Source: Verrucomicrobiota bacterium
Lineage (GTDB): Bacteria; Verrucomicrobiota; Verrucomicrobiia; Verrucomicrobiales; Verrucomicrobiaceae
Direction: 5' to 3'
DNA length: 48,984 bases
Assembly: GCA_009885695.1 (NCBI GenBank)
Contig: VFKE01000039.1
Location: 1-48,984 of the forward strand
Both the position numbers and the translations under genes were made by a program. Below are positions 1-8,730 of the stretch, one piece after another (the first letter of the stretch is position 1; each line of letters opens with the position of its first letter). A model generated the notes under the pieces. It saw nothing but the letters and a program-made list of their open reading frames with translations, had not been told where the DNA came from and did no database searches.

Positions 1-567
1 CACACCGAGATACACGCTCCTCAATGCCGCGATTTTATATCTTTCCTCTGTGACCAATTGTTGATATGTCATTCCATATCATGTCGCACTTCTCAGTTGA
101 ATCCAAGAAACCCAACACCGTTTACTCTATGCACTTCTCATGCGCCCGGAAGGGGCCGCAAGAGGTGGCAAGAATCTCCCAGACTTCTCGCGCTCCAGCC
201 GGAGCGCAACGCCTCGCTCGCGAGTATCCGGTGGTTCCGCTTCGCTCCACCACCGGCTATGTTCTCCACTCCTTTCTGGAGCACGTGTTCAACTGGTGTT
301 GTGACCTCAAGGTGCCAGGCATCAAACAAGAAGGAGCGAGAGAGCCGAGCGGAGCGAGACAGATAGCCGAAGGCTACCCGAAGGGCGAGGCGGGGGCCGA
401 GTCAATGTCGCCAGACCACTCGCCTAAATTTCGGTCTGCCGAGACGCAGAAGTATTAGGCGAGTAGGTTTCACCATACTCGCGCTCCTTCTACTTTTGAT
501 TGCCACTGAATAATTCTAGAATCAATAGGTTACATCAAGGCATTCCACTCTAAACCACTGAAACCCC
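1..567. other. Intergenic stretch without a convincing gene
   Basis: The overlapping open frames here have no recognisable domain, use atypical residues and lie on both strands, so none is annotated. The stretch contains a small inverted repeat (GATATG/CATATC, 63-80), a purine-rich segment around 315-400, and the strong nested hairpin listed separately at 418-464. A promoter for the gene at 568 may lie in the AT-rich part near 490-540, but no clear -35/-10 pair was identified. Confidence 0.5.
418..464. repeat. Nested stem-loop upstream of the DUF2868 gene
   Basis: A perfect 10-bp inverted repeat (ACTCGCCTAA at 418-427 and TTAGGCGAGT at 455-464) encloses a 27-nt loop. The loop carries a second small stem (TCGG/CCGA, about 431-442). 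The outer stem extends a few more pairs with one bulge. It could be a REP-like palindrome, a terminator for an upstream gene outside the window, or a structured leader; there is no T-run directly after it. Confidence 0.6.
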
Positions 568-1953
568 TTGAATCAGCATGAACCGCAAGCCAGCATCTGC
601 TTCGTGAAGTGGAACGACTTTCTTCAAATCCTGCGCGTCCGGGCCGTCGAGGAGGCTGACGCCCGCGACGAGGTGTGGGATGCCGCCACGTTGCGGAGAA
701 TCACGCTCGGTGCCAGGAATCCAGCCGATCGCGCTTCGCAGCTTATCGCAAAATCCCGCGTGCCAAAATTGACGGAGACGCTACGGGTTCCGTTGGTGCC
801 CGGATGGATCGTCGCCAGCGGTGCAGTGGCCTCCTTGATCACCGGTTGCTGTTTTACTGTACTGGGTCAGGAGCGCGAGATCAACTTGCTGGCGCTTCCG
901 CTGATCGCGATTCTGTCGTGGAATGCCTTGGTAATGCTGCTGAGCTTTTTCCCCACACCGTTGTGGCTCGGCAGGCTCCGCAGCTGGCTCATGGACTGGC
1001 TCCTGAACCGGTTCAGCACCACCGACACTCATGTTGTTGAGATGAAGAGCATGACGGTCATTAACGCAAGGTTTCGCGCGCTTGTCTGGCCACCCATGCT
1101 GCGGCGGACAGGTTTCCGATTCCGCGCGTGGTTTCATCTCGGCGCGATCTTGCTCGCGTTCGGCAGCATCGCGGGCATGTATGCTCGAGGCTGGTCGAAG
1201 GAATATCGTGCCGTCTGGGAAAGCACGCTGTTGAACGAGGCCGGCGCACGCACTTTTTTCCACGCACTCTTCACTCCCGCGTCAAAAATCACAGGAGTGG
1301 CCATCCCGCTCGATGAGATCAAGCAGATGCATCGTGGCGCGGAGTCTTTCGGAGGAAAGCCCGGTGCCGCGCTGCCCTGGATTCATTTGTATGCGGCCAC
1401 GCTCGGCCTCTTTGTCATCGTGCCACGGGTGTTGTTCGCGTTATTGGAGTCATTGCGGGCAAGCCGGGTTCCTGTGCTGGTACTGCGCGGCGCGGAGTGG
1501 CGGGACTATATCGCGGCAATTCGTGCTTCTGCTCAAGGCGACGGCGCAACCGTCGAAATCATCGCGCACGCCTTGTCACTGGACGAAGCTTCGCGCGAAC
1601 GGTGGCGGCAGCTGGCGCGGACGCGCTGGCGTGATGCCGGAGCCGTTGACTGCCGCGTGGTTGCTCCAGGGGGCGAGACGGATTTTATCGGCTCATGGAG
1701 ACCGGCTGCACCGCGCATCCTGCTGGTTTTCAATCTGGCCGCGACGCCAGAGACAGAAGTGCATCGCGCGCTGGCGGAAAGCCTCCTGTCAAAACTGCAT
1801 CAAACCAGTCCGGCAGCAGTGCTGGCGCTGGCACTGGACGACACGGAATTAAAAAAACGCTGGTCAGGTTTTGCCGATGCCGGTTCCAAGATCGAAACTC
1901 GCACGGCTTCCTGGCGCGAGGTGATGCGCGGCCTTGAGGCGGAGTGGATTTAG
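568..1953 (+). CDS. DUF2868 domain membrane protein
   Basis: A 461-residue protein resembling the DUF2868 family, which is usually encoded directly before a DUF3482 GTPase, as here. Hydrophobic membrane segments are visible near residues 75-100, 105-125, 190-210 and 275-300; the C-terminal third is soluble and may face the cytoplasm. The function of the family is not established; pairing with a GTPase suggests a two-part membrane-associated system. The start used is TTG at 568, because no in-frame ATG lies near; GTG at 604 is an alternative. The next gene starts 50 bp downstream, so the two are probably one transcript. Confidence 0.75.
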   Translation: MNQHEPQASICFVKWNDFLQILRVRAVEEADARDEVWDAATLRRITLGARNPADRASQLIAKSRVPKLTETLRVPLVPGWIVASGAVASLITGCCFTVLGQEREINLLALPLIAILSWNALVMLLSFFPTPLWLGRLRSWLMDWLLNRFSTTDTHVVEMKSMTVINARFRALVWPPMLRRTGFRFRAWFHLGAILLAFGSIAGMYARGWSKEYRAVWESTLLNEAGARTFFHALFTPASKITGVAIPLDEIKQMHRGAESFGGKPGAALPWIHLYAATLGLFVIVPRVLFALLESLRASRVPVLVLRGAEWRDYIAAIRASAQGDGATVEIIAHALSLDEASRERWRQLARTRWRDAGAVDCRVVAPGGETDFIGSWRPAAPRILLVFNLAATPETEVHRALAESLLSKLHQTSPAAVLALALDDTELKKRWSGFADAGSKIETRTASWREVMRGLEAEWI

Positions 1954-2002
1954 ACGGCAGTTGTTTCCCGCGGCATTCCCGCGTAGGGTGGCCGGGTTGC
2001 CC

Positions 2003-3484
2003 ATGCTGGTTCCGCCGCAGACGATCACCCTCAGCCTCATCTCGCACACCAATGCGGGAAAGACGACGCTCGCTCGAACCCTGCTGCGACGCGATGTCGG
2101 CGAGGTGCGCGATGCGGCGCATGTTACTCTTTTCAACGAAGCCTACACGCTGATCGAATCCGCCGGGGCGCGGCTCGTGCTCTGGGATACACCGGGGTTC
2201 GGCGATTCCGCACGACTGTTGAAGCGCCTCCAGCGCATTGATCGTCCATTGGTGTGGTTCCTCAGCCAGCTTTGGGACCGCGTTACCAATCGTCCGCTCT
2301 GGTGCGCCCAGCAGGCCATGAAAAATGTGCGCGATGATGCCGAAGCCGTGCTCTATCTCGCGAATGCCAGCGAGAGCCTGGCCGGCGGAACTTTCGTGGA
2401 GCACGAAATGGAAATACTCGGCTGGCTCGGCAAACCCGTCGTTGTGATCTTGAACCAGACCGGATCACCGCGCCCGGCGGAGGAAGAGGCGGCGGAGGAA
2501 AACATCTGGCGCGAACATTTGCAGAAGTTTTCCTTCGTGCGCGAAGTGCTGAACATGGACGCGTTCTCCCGCTGCTGGGTGCAGGAGGGTGACCTGATGG
2601 ATAAAATTTCCGGCGTCCTGCCGCAGGAAAAGCGTGCCTCATTCAGCTTGCTCAGCGCCGCCTGGATGCACCGGAATGAGCATGTGTTCCGCACCGCGAT
2701 GCGCATCGTCGCTCATCAGCTTACAGCCAGCGCGCTGGACGGCATTGCGGTGAAGCCAAAATCTTTCCTGCAAATCCTCGGCCTCAACCGCGGCCCCTTG
2801 GAAGAAGAATGGTCCGATGCCCGGCAAAAACTCAGCGAGTCGCTCGCCGCTCGCGTGGGACAGACCATGAACAAGCTCATCGAACTCCACGGGCTGGACG
2901 GACGCGAAGAGAGGGGCGAGCTGCTCAATGCCGCGCGGCATGACTTTGCGGAGCCGCAGCAGGTCGAAGCCTCGGTTTGGACAGCGCTCAGCAGTGTCGC
3001 CACCGGAGCACTGGCGGGAGTGGTGGTGGACCTGAAGGCCGGCGGCCTTACCCTGGGTGGTGGGATGCTGGCCGGCGGGCTCTTCGGCGGCTTGAGCGCC
3101 TATGCGCTCATCAAGACCTTCAACCTCGTGCGTGGCGAGGACAACAAGCTGCACTGGTCGCGCGAGCATTTCCGCGAGCAGGTCAAACTGGCGCTGCTCG
3201 GTTACCTCGCCGTAGCCCATTTTGGTCGTGGCCGGGGTGCCTGGAAGCGCGACCAGCGCCCGGAGCATTGGCAACGGGAGGTGAGCCAATTGGTCGACCA
3301 CAGTTCCACCTTGACCGATGCCGTCTGGAAGCGTGCTTCACAGGCTGATGCTGGCGTGACCAGCGTGAACGAGGAGATGGAAGGCATGGTGCGCGAACTG
3401 GGGCGCGAGACTCTGCGCCGGCTGTATCCCGCCGCAATCAAGCCTGCTCTTCCAGCGGAAACACCGGCCGTCGCACTTTCTTGA
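2003..3484 (+). CDS. DUF3482 domain GTPase, partner of the DUF2868 protein
   Basis: A 493-residue P-loop GTPase of the GTPase/DUF3482 type. The N-terminal G domain shows a G1 P-loop ending in NAGKTT (near residues 15-20), a G3 motif DTPGFGD, and a G4-like NQTG in place of the canonical NKxD, so nucleotide specificity is uncertain. The C-terminal DUF3482 part has a glycine-rich hydrophobic hairpin (about residues 330-375) that could insert in a membrane. ATG at 2003 is preferred because it starts just before the G-domain beta strand; an upstream TTG at 1934 would overlap the previous gene. Its last 47 bp overlap the convergent M81 peptidase gene. Confidence 0.75.
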   Translation: MLVPPQTITLSLISHTNAGKTTLARTLLRRDVGEVRDAAHVTLFNEAYTLIESAGARLVLWDTPGFGDSARLLKRLQRIDRPLVWFLSQLWDRVTNRPLWCAQQAMKNVRDDAEAVLYLANASESLAGGTFVEHEMEILGWLGKPVVVILNQTGSPRPAEEEAAEENIWREHLQKFSFVREVLNMDAFSRCWVQEGDLMDKISGVLPQEKRASFSLLSAAWMHRNEHVFRTAMRIVAHQLTASALDGIAVKPKSFLQILGLNRGPLEEEWSDARQKLSESLAARVGQTMNKLIELHGLDGREERGELLNAARHDFAEPQQVEASVWTALSSVATGALAGVVVDLKAGGLTLGGGMLAGGLFGGLSAYALIKTFNLVRGEDNKLHWSREHFREQVKLALLGYLAVAHFGRGRGAWKRDQRPEHWQREVSQLVDHSSTLTDAVWKRASQADAGVTSVNEEMEGMVRELGRETLRRLYPAAIKPALPAETPAVALS

Positions 3485-4949
3485 ACGGCAGCTTCCGCAG
3501 GTCGCTGCGGCAGGGGCCCGGTGTGTCGGCCCACAGCATTTGTGATGCGATCTTGTCGTAGGCGCGGCGGTGTGCGACCGCCGCCTTGACGCCGATCACA
3601 GACATTTTTTCCGGCTCGATTCCCTGGCTGCGCCACTGCCCGAGGTCGAACGGCGGCGTCTTGGTGCTCGTCAGCAGGATGGTGATGCCTTCGTGCCGCA
3701 CTACGGCACAGGGGCCCATGTCGAAGGCATCGCCACACATGCTGGCGAGGTGGCTTTGTTTGTCTTCGAGGTCAAAATATCCGTCACCACGAGAGACGAG
3801 CGTGACGTCGAGCGCGAGCGGCCCTTCATCGAGTTTGCTGCCCTTGCCGCCGATTGATAATGGGGTGCGGCTTCCAATGGCGTTGTGTTGTAATGCGCGC
3901 ACAGCATCGGGATCGTTGATGCAGATCGCGGCATTCGCGATGTGATGCTTCACGAATGCACGCAAGAGCCCCGTGCCATCGCCCGGCGCGCCGCCGCCGA
4001 TGTTGTCGGAGGGTTCCGCGATGACGACCGGCCCAGATTTTTCCGTGCGCGCCTCGCCGGCTTGATTCACCACCTTATCGACCGGCTTGTCCGTGGCATT
4101 GCCTTCATGTCGCAGCTGCCAGGCCAGAGCACACAAGTCATCCAGCAACTTCCCTGCCGCATCTTCGCTTCCCGTGGTCGATATAGCAAAGCTCACCCCG
4201 GTGTCCGGCGTATCCGCAAAGGAGAATCCGGCCACCACATTGACCGCGAGAACCTCGGGATGCGAAGCCTCAAGCTCCCGCGCCATCGCCTCAAGTTCCC
4301 GCATTGGCGCTGCTGCCGTGCCGGTGCCGGTCGGTGGCCACATGATGCCGCTGTGTTTCCAGTTCATTCGAGGGATGGAAACGCGGTCGCCGACTGAAGT
4401 CGAAGACCACATCGCCGCCAGTTGCTCTGCCGCATGCACCGCCATTTCACGGCCGTCCGTGTGGGGATTCTCGCGATACGCAACGAGACAGTTCGAATGA
4501 CGCGCCATCCGGGCGGTAAAGTTCGCATGCAGATCGAAGACGCCAAAGACCGGTAGTTTCTCCGCACCGGCCAGGGAACGGATGCGCTCCAGCAGTTCGC
4601 CTTCCACGTCATCGTAAGATTGCGACACCATCGCGCCGTGTAGCACGAGATAGATGGCGTCCACGCCTTCTTTCAGCGGCCCGGCGGCACGTTTGGAGAA
4701 TTCTCGCCACCACTCCTCCACGACCTCGCACTCCACCATCCCGCTGGGAGCCGCGCGCATGTCCACCGTCGGAATGATCTCCCAGCCAAACCGCTCCGCA
4801 GCCTCCAGCATGCCCCCAAGAGGCGAGGCATCACCCCGGCAGGCCAGCAGTTCATCACTCAGCCCAACGTGAAAATCGCGCAACGATGTTGTGCCCTCCA
4901 CGAACGTGTGAGTTTCGTGGAAGAGGCCGGCGAGGAGGATGCGCTTCAT
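3438..4949 (-). CDS. M81 family metallopeptidase (MlrC-like)
   Basis: A 503-residue protein of the M81/MlrC family; the founding member, microcystinase C, is a zinc peptidase acting on a linearised cyclic peptide, and most bacterial members have unknown substrates. The sequence begins with a beta strand and the motif GLFHETHTF. It then has FDLHANFT near residue 143 and AYRENPHTD near 160, which supply the conserved His, Asp and Glu metal-site residues. The length fits the family. No signal peptide is visible, so it is probably cytoplasmic. The 3' end overlaps the convergent DUF3482 gene by 47 bp, so both C-termini are encoded on opposite strands of the same DNA. Confidence 0.85.
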   Translation of the reverse strand: MKRILLAGLFHETHTFVEGTTSLRDFHVGLSDELLACRGDASPLGGMLEAAERFGWEIIPTVDMRAAPSGMVECEVVEEWWREFSKRAAGPLKEGVDAIYLVLHGAMVSQSYDDVEGELLERIRSLAGAEKLPVFGVFDLHANFTARMARHSNCLVAYRENPHTDGREMAVHAAEQLAAMWSSTSVGDRVSIPRMNWKHSGIMWPPTGTGTAAAPMRELEAMARELEASHPEVLAVNVVAGFSFADTPDTGVSFAISTTGSEDAAGKLLDDLCALAWQLRHEGNATDKPVDKVVNQAGEARTEKSGPVVIAEPSDNIGGGAPGDGTGLLRAFVKHHIANAAICINDPDAVRALQHNAIGSRTPLSIGGKGSKLDEGPLALDVTLVSRGDGYFDLEDKQSHLASMCGDAFDMGPCAVVRHEGITILLTSTKTPPFDLGQWRSQGIEPEKMSVIGVKAAVAHRRAYDKIASQMLWADTPGPCRSDLRKLPFKKVRRPVFPLEEQA

Positions 4950-5120
4950 GGAATGGGGTATTCAAATACTGCAAAACGGCAATTACTGCTCAAAAAAATT
5001 GAGTCTTGGCATCCCAAGTAGCGATGATATTTCGTGCGCGCCAGGGTGTCGTAGTTCAATTGTGTGGAGAAGCGATCACGCTCTTGCGCAACAGCCCCCT
5101 TCTTTTTACACTCTCCCTCC

Positions 5121-6230
5121 ATGAATCCCTGGTTCGAAATCACCAACGTCGCTGAAGTCCCTTCTCCCTCATTGCTCGTCTATCCCGACCGGATTGAAGA
5201 AAACATCCGGCGCATGGTCGCGATGGTGAACGGCGACGCCGCGCGCCTCCGGCCCCACATGAAGACCCACAAGATGCCGGAGGTCATAAAGCTGCACCTG
5301 AAGCATGGCATCACGAAGTTCAAGTGCGCGACCATCGCCGAGGCGGAGATGACCGCCGCCGCTGGCGCGCATGAGGTGCTGCTCTCGTATCCGACGGTGG
5401 GGCCGAACGTTGACAGGCTCATCGCGCTGATTAAAAAATTTCCGGAAACAAAGTTCGCCGCGGTGGCTGACAGCGAAGCCTCCTGCGGGGCTCTCTCGCA
5501 GGCTGCTGCCGCGGCTGGGTTAGTTATTGATACCTATATCGACATCGACTGCGGCATGCATCGCACCGGAATCGCACCGGATGATGCCGCCGTGAAATTG
5601 TATCAGCTTATTGCGACAATTCCCGGACTGAAAGCCACCGGTATTCATGCGTATGATGGCCACATCCACGATCAAGACCTGACAACCAGAACGAAGGCGG
5701 TGGAGTCCTCATTCGCGCTGGTGGAGGTATTTCGCGACAGACTTGTATCGCTGGGTGAATCCGTGCCGCATTTTATCGCCAGCGGCACACCCACTTTTGG
5801 GATTCATGCAATACGAGGTGCACATGAATGCAGCCCGGGCACCTGTGTTCTTTGGGACTGGGGCTACGGCACGCGCCATCCCGACCTCGATTTCCTTCAC
5901 GCGGCGCTCGTGATGACACGCGTCATCAGCAAACCGGCCGGTGGTCGGCTCACCTGCGACTTGGGACACAAGGCCATCGCCGCCGAGAACCCGCATCCAC
6001 GGGTTCATTTTCTCAATCTGCCCGATGCCAAGGCTGTGATGCACAGTGAGGAACATCTCGTGCTGGAAACCCCTCAAGCCGCGAAGTTCAAGATTGGCGA
6101 CGTGCTCTATGGCGTGCCATGGCACATTTGCCCGACCGTGGCGCTTCACTCGTATGCGAATGTGGTGCGAGACGGTCGTGTGGTTGAGAATTGGAGCGTC
6201 GCTGGCCGCGAGCGAATCATTAGCTTCTGA
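5121..6230 (+). CDS. D-threonine aldolase / D-serine dehydratase-like PLP enzyme
   Basis: A 369-residue fold-type III PLP enzyme (alanine racemase-like N-terminal barrel). The PLP lysine is most likely in RPHMKTHKMPEV (about residues 46-57). Near the C-terminus VPWHICPT carries a His-x-Cys pair; in the Dsd1-type D-serine dehydratases a His and a Cys in this position bind zinc, whereas D-threonine aldolases use His and Asp, so the dehydratase type is slightly favoured. The probable reaction is cleavage or dehydration of a beta-hydroxy D-amino acid. ATG at 5121 is chosen over the upstream GTG at 5064 because the conserved N-terminus begins there. It appears monocistronic; the downstream DNA is a MITE-like repeat. 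Confidence 0.8.
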   Translation: MNPWFEITNVAEVPSPSLLVYPDRIEENIRRMVAMVNGDAARLRPHMKTHKMPEVIKLHLKHGITKFKCATIAEAEMTAAAGAHEVLLSYPTVGPNVDRLIALIKKFPETKFAAVADSEASCGALSQAAAAAGLVIDTYIDIDCGMHRTGIAPDDAAVKLYQLIATIPGLKATGIHAYDGHIHDQDLTTRTKAVESSFALVEVFRDRLVSLGESVPHFIASGTPTFGIHAIRGAHECSPGTCVLWDWGYGTRHPDLDFLHAALVMTRVISKPAGGRLTCDLGHKAIAAENPHPRVHFLNLPDAKAVMHSEEHLVLETPQAAKFKIGDVLYGVPWHICPTVALHSYANVVRDGRVVENWSVAGRERIISF

Positions 6231-6248
6231 GAAACGGTCACTTCCGTG

Positions 6249-6419
6249 CTAGAGCGGTTTAAATAATTTCGTAGCCGCGTTCGTAAGAATGCGGGGAATA
6301 GGGAGGCTCTCCCGCAGCCGTGAAGCGAAAACGCGGGGAATAGGCAGACTTCGCTGGCTGCCGTGGCTTCTTCCCACACTCTTACGAGATCCGGCTACGT
6401 CTTTTTAAAAATGCTCTAG
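6249..6419. mobile_element. MITE-like element, copy 1
   Basis: About 171 bp bounded by inverted ends. The left end begins CTAGAGCGGTTTAAATAA and continues to CGTAGCCGCG; the right end reads CGGCTACG, an A/T stretch, then GCTCTAG. Two related copies occur at 6708-6854 and 36803-36949. TA flanks fit the TA target duplication of IS630/Tc1-type elements (inference). No coding capacity. The right end supplies the stop codon of the small gene at 6416-6649. Confidence 0.75.
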
Positions 6420-6649
6420 TAAGTCGACTGACACATCTGGAAAAGACCGGACACCGACAGCTCCAACTGGAGCTTGGGCCACGAGATGGTATAGCCTTCA
6501 GGTGAGAGTCGGGCTGACTCCTTGGTGGCCTGATCGGCCCTCGCGAGCCTGGCTGAGATCATGTCGGTACGAACACGGTATTTCCGACCGTTCGCCCTGA
6601 TGATCATGTTGTTTCCTTCGAAGGATATGCGCTCGATTAAGTATGCCAT
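6416..6649 (-). CDS. DUF2442-like small protein
   Basis: A 77-residue protein. An N-terminal beta-rich part is followed by SPEGYTISWPKL and LSVSGLF, which resembles the 'sp-GY-I-WP-lDEDLSv-GLl' end of DUF2442 proteins. These are often found near DUF4160 partners in toxin-antitoxin-like pairs, but no partner is visible here. The stop codon TAG lies inside the terminal CTAG of MITE copy 1, and MITE copy 2 lies about 60 bp upstream, so the gene is isolated between two repeats and its last residues may be altered by the insertion. It may be a fossil rather than a functional gene. Confidence 0.5.
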   Translation of the reverse strand: MAYLIERISFEGNNMIIRANGRKYRVRTDMISARLARADQATKESARLSPEGYTISWPKLQLELSVSGLFQMCQSTY

Positions 6650-6707
6650 GGCATAAGCTGGTTATAATTACCATAATGCAATAGGCTCGTATTTGCAACT
6701 GCGTTAT

Positions 6708-6854
6708 TAGAGCGATTTAAATAAATTCGTAGTCGCGTTCGTGTTGCGCAGCCACAAAGCTAAAACGCGGGAAATAGGCACGCTTCGTTGGCTGTCGTGG
6801 CTTCTTCCCGCACTCTCACGAGATGCGGCTACGTCTTTTTTTAAAGATGCGCTG
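6708..6854. mobile_element. MITE-like element, copy 2
   Basis: A left end TAGAGCGATTTAAATAAATT followed by CGTAGTCGCGTTCG matches copy 1 closely. The right end again reads GCGGCTACG, then a T/A run and GATGCGCT. Internal sequence (CGCGGGAAATAGGCA, CTTCGTTGGCTG) is shared with copy 1. The element ends about 15 bp before the stop codon of the ABC permease gene. Confidence 0.7.
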
Positions 6855-6868
6855 GTTGTTGGACCGAT

Positions 6869-8053
6869 TTATTGCAGCAGCATCCTCACCAGTGCGGCAC
6901 CCATGCGCTGCACCAGCCACCAGATCGAAAGCACGATCCATCCGGCGGCGATGCCCACGAGAAGCACTTCAAATAATTTCACCAGTACGACCGTGCCGCT
7001 GGCCACGCCGATCTCATCAAGCGTATCAAATTCCCGTCGCCGCATCTTGAATGAAAGCGCAAACACCAGTGTCGCAATGATCAGCACCGCTGTTCCGAGC
7101 GTGACCAACAGCAGCAGAGTGAGCCGCTCTGCCTGGAAGATCGAGGCCAGCAGCGCATCCATCTGCTCGACGGGGCGCACCAGCAGCGTGCCGTCGGATG
7201 GGTCTTGATAGCGTCCAAGCAGGATCGCCTGCGCCTTGGCATCGTGGGGCAGCGCAATCACCGCTGTCAGTGAATAAGCTCCAGGATCGCCGTGGAAATG
7301 GAAATTATCGAGATTCTCCGCAGTGACTTCAGTGAACATCCTCACGGCGTTGGTGGTGGCGACGTTGCCATCTTTGCGTTCGAGCACGGTGCCGGTCTCG
7401 GTACTTTTCACCACATCATCGTGCCCGTGCGCGATGCCCTCGATTAGCCAGGCTGTTTTTACATCAACGAATGCCGCCTCATCATCTGCCGAGTGAGATT
7501 CCGCAAGCACGCCGGTGACACGCAATTTCACGGGATAAACACCGGCAATATCGAACACTTGCTCGGGCGAGGTCGAGAGCGTGCTGCCGGGACGAAGTCC
7601 ATGCCGTCGCGCCAGCCGTGCGCCGACCACGCAATCGCCGAGTCGCGTGATCATCCTGCCTTCCGCGATATGCAATCCGCGAAACGCGAAGTAGTCGAGC
7701 GACGTTCCCACGACCGGTGCCTCCTGCGCATGATAGCGTGCGTAGATGGGAATCACCTTCGTCAAACCGGAATCGCGCAACGTCTCCATCTGCTTCATCT
7801 GGATGGCCTCCACACCGCGCCTGCGGAAATAGAGCGCGTTCAGTGTCAGCTCCAGCGCGCTGCCCTTGGCGCCGAGCACCAGCGGCGTGGCTCTGGCGCG
7901 GGCGCGATATTCCCGCTGGGCGATCTCCATCAGTGAACGAACGGCCAGCGGCAGCGCCAGCGTCAACCCGAGCGCCAGGGCCAGCAGCAGCGTGCGCGCA
8001 CGATGACGCGCGATATAGCGCCACGCCAGATGCAGACTGCCCGCCGCATTCAT
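6869..8053 (-). CDS. FtsX/MacB-type ABC transporter permease
   Basis: A 394-residue permease of the FtsX/LolC/MacB type. There is one membrane segment near residues 18-38, a large extracytoplasmic domain (about 40-260), and further membrane segments in the last 125 residues (near 280-305, 325-350 and 355-385). It forms an exporter-like complex with the ATPase at 8050-8700. Such complexes move lipoproteins, peptides or macrolides, or act mechanically; the substrate is not visible. ATG at 8053 is chosen because it gives a 4-bp ATGA overlap with the ATPase stop and has GGAGGA about 9 nt upstream; ATG at 8062 is also in frame but abuts that ribosome-binding site. Confidence 0.85.
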   Translation of the reverse strand: MNAAGSLHLAWRYIARHRARTLLLALALGLTLALPLAVRSLMEIAQREYRARARATPLVLGAKGSALELTLNALYFRRRGVEAIQMKQMETLRDSGLTKVIPIYARYHAQEAPVVGTSLDYFAFRGLHIAEGRMITRLGDCVVGARLARRHGLRPGSTLSTSPEQVFDIAGVYPVKLRVTGVLAESHSADDEAAFVDVKTAWLIEGIAHGHDDVVKSTETGTVLERKDGNVATTNAVRMFTEVTAENLDNFHFHGDPGAYSLTAVIALPHDAKAQAILLGRYQDPSDGTLLVRPVEQMDALLASIFQAERLTLLLLVTLGTAVLIIATLVFALSFKMRRREFDTLDEIGVASGTVVLVKLFEVLLVGIAAGWIVLSIWWLVQRMGAALVRMLLQ

Positions 8054-8700
8054 AGAGTCCATTCCTCCACGTTGATCACTCGGTCGAGCTGCGAGGACAG
8101 GGCGCTGTCATGCGTGACCACGACCAAAGCAGCCCGCTTTTCCTTCGCATAACGCGTGAGCAGACTCATCACGATCTGCGAGCGCTTGGCATCCAGCGAT
8201 GCCGTGGGTTCATCCGCCAGCACGGCACCCGGTGAGTGAGCCAGCGCCCGCGCCACCGCCACCCGCTGACGCTCGCCTTGGGAAATCTCGCTGCACAAGC
8301 GGTGCCAGTGTTGCGCGATTTCCAGGTGACCCGCGAGTTCACGGGCTTGTTCCCGAACGTGATCGTCAAGGATGCCGCCCAGTCGTGCGGGCAGCAGGAT
8401 GTTGTCCTCCACACTGAGGTAATCGAGCAGGGCGAAATCCTGGAACACCAGACCGAGCCTGCGCAAGCGCAGCGCCCGGAGTGATCTCGCAGAGAGCCGC
8501 GCCGCGTCTTCACCGCAGATGTTCACAGTGCCCGTGTCCGGTTTGAGAATGCCAGAAAGCAGGCGTAAAAAAGTGCTCTTGCCAGTGCCGCTGGAGCCGC
8601 CGATGCCCACGGTCTCGCCCTCGGTCGCGGAGAAATCCGCCACGCTCAACGAGAAGCCGCCGTTGGGATAGGCGAAGCGCAAGTCGTGAGTGGAAAGCAT
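8050..8700 (-). CDS. LolD/MacB-type ABC transporter ATP-binding protein
   Basis: A 216-residue ATPase. Walker A is GGSSGTGKST (near residue 34), the signature is SQGERQRVAVARAL, and Walker B is VLADEPTASLD, followed by the switch histidine in VVTHDS. The size and the lack of extra domains match the LolD/MacB/FtsE class that pairs with FtsX-like permeases. It is encoded directly upstream of its permease with an ATGA overlap. No adaptor (membrane fusion) protein gene is adjacent, so this is a two-gene system or its third component lies elsewhere. Confidence 0.9.
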   Translation of the reverse strand: MLSTHDLRFAYPNGGFSLSVADFSATEGETVGIGGSSGTGKSTFLRLLSGILKPDTGTVNICGEDAARLSARSLRALRLRRLGLVFQDFALLDYLSVEDNILLPARLGGILDDHVREQARELAGHLEIAQHWHRLCSEISQGERQRVAVARALAHSPGAVLADEPTASLDAKRSQIVMSLLTRYAKEKRAALVVVTHDSALSSQLDRVINVEEWTL

Positions 8701-8730
8701 GACTGCATCAAACGCAGCATCCGCGCCGCA

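Noticed and set aside
58-458. Overlapping open frames of 102 and 130 codons at the left end
   Set aside because: No recognisable family, no ribosome-binding site, heavy overlap with each other and with a minus-strand frame, and composition unlike the neighbouring genes.
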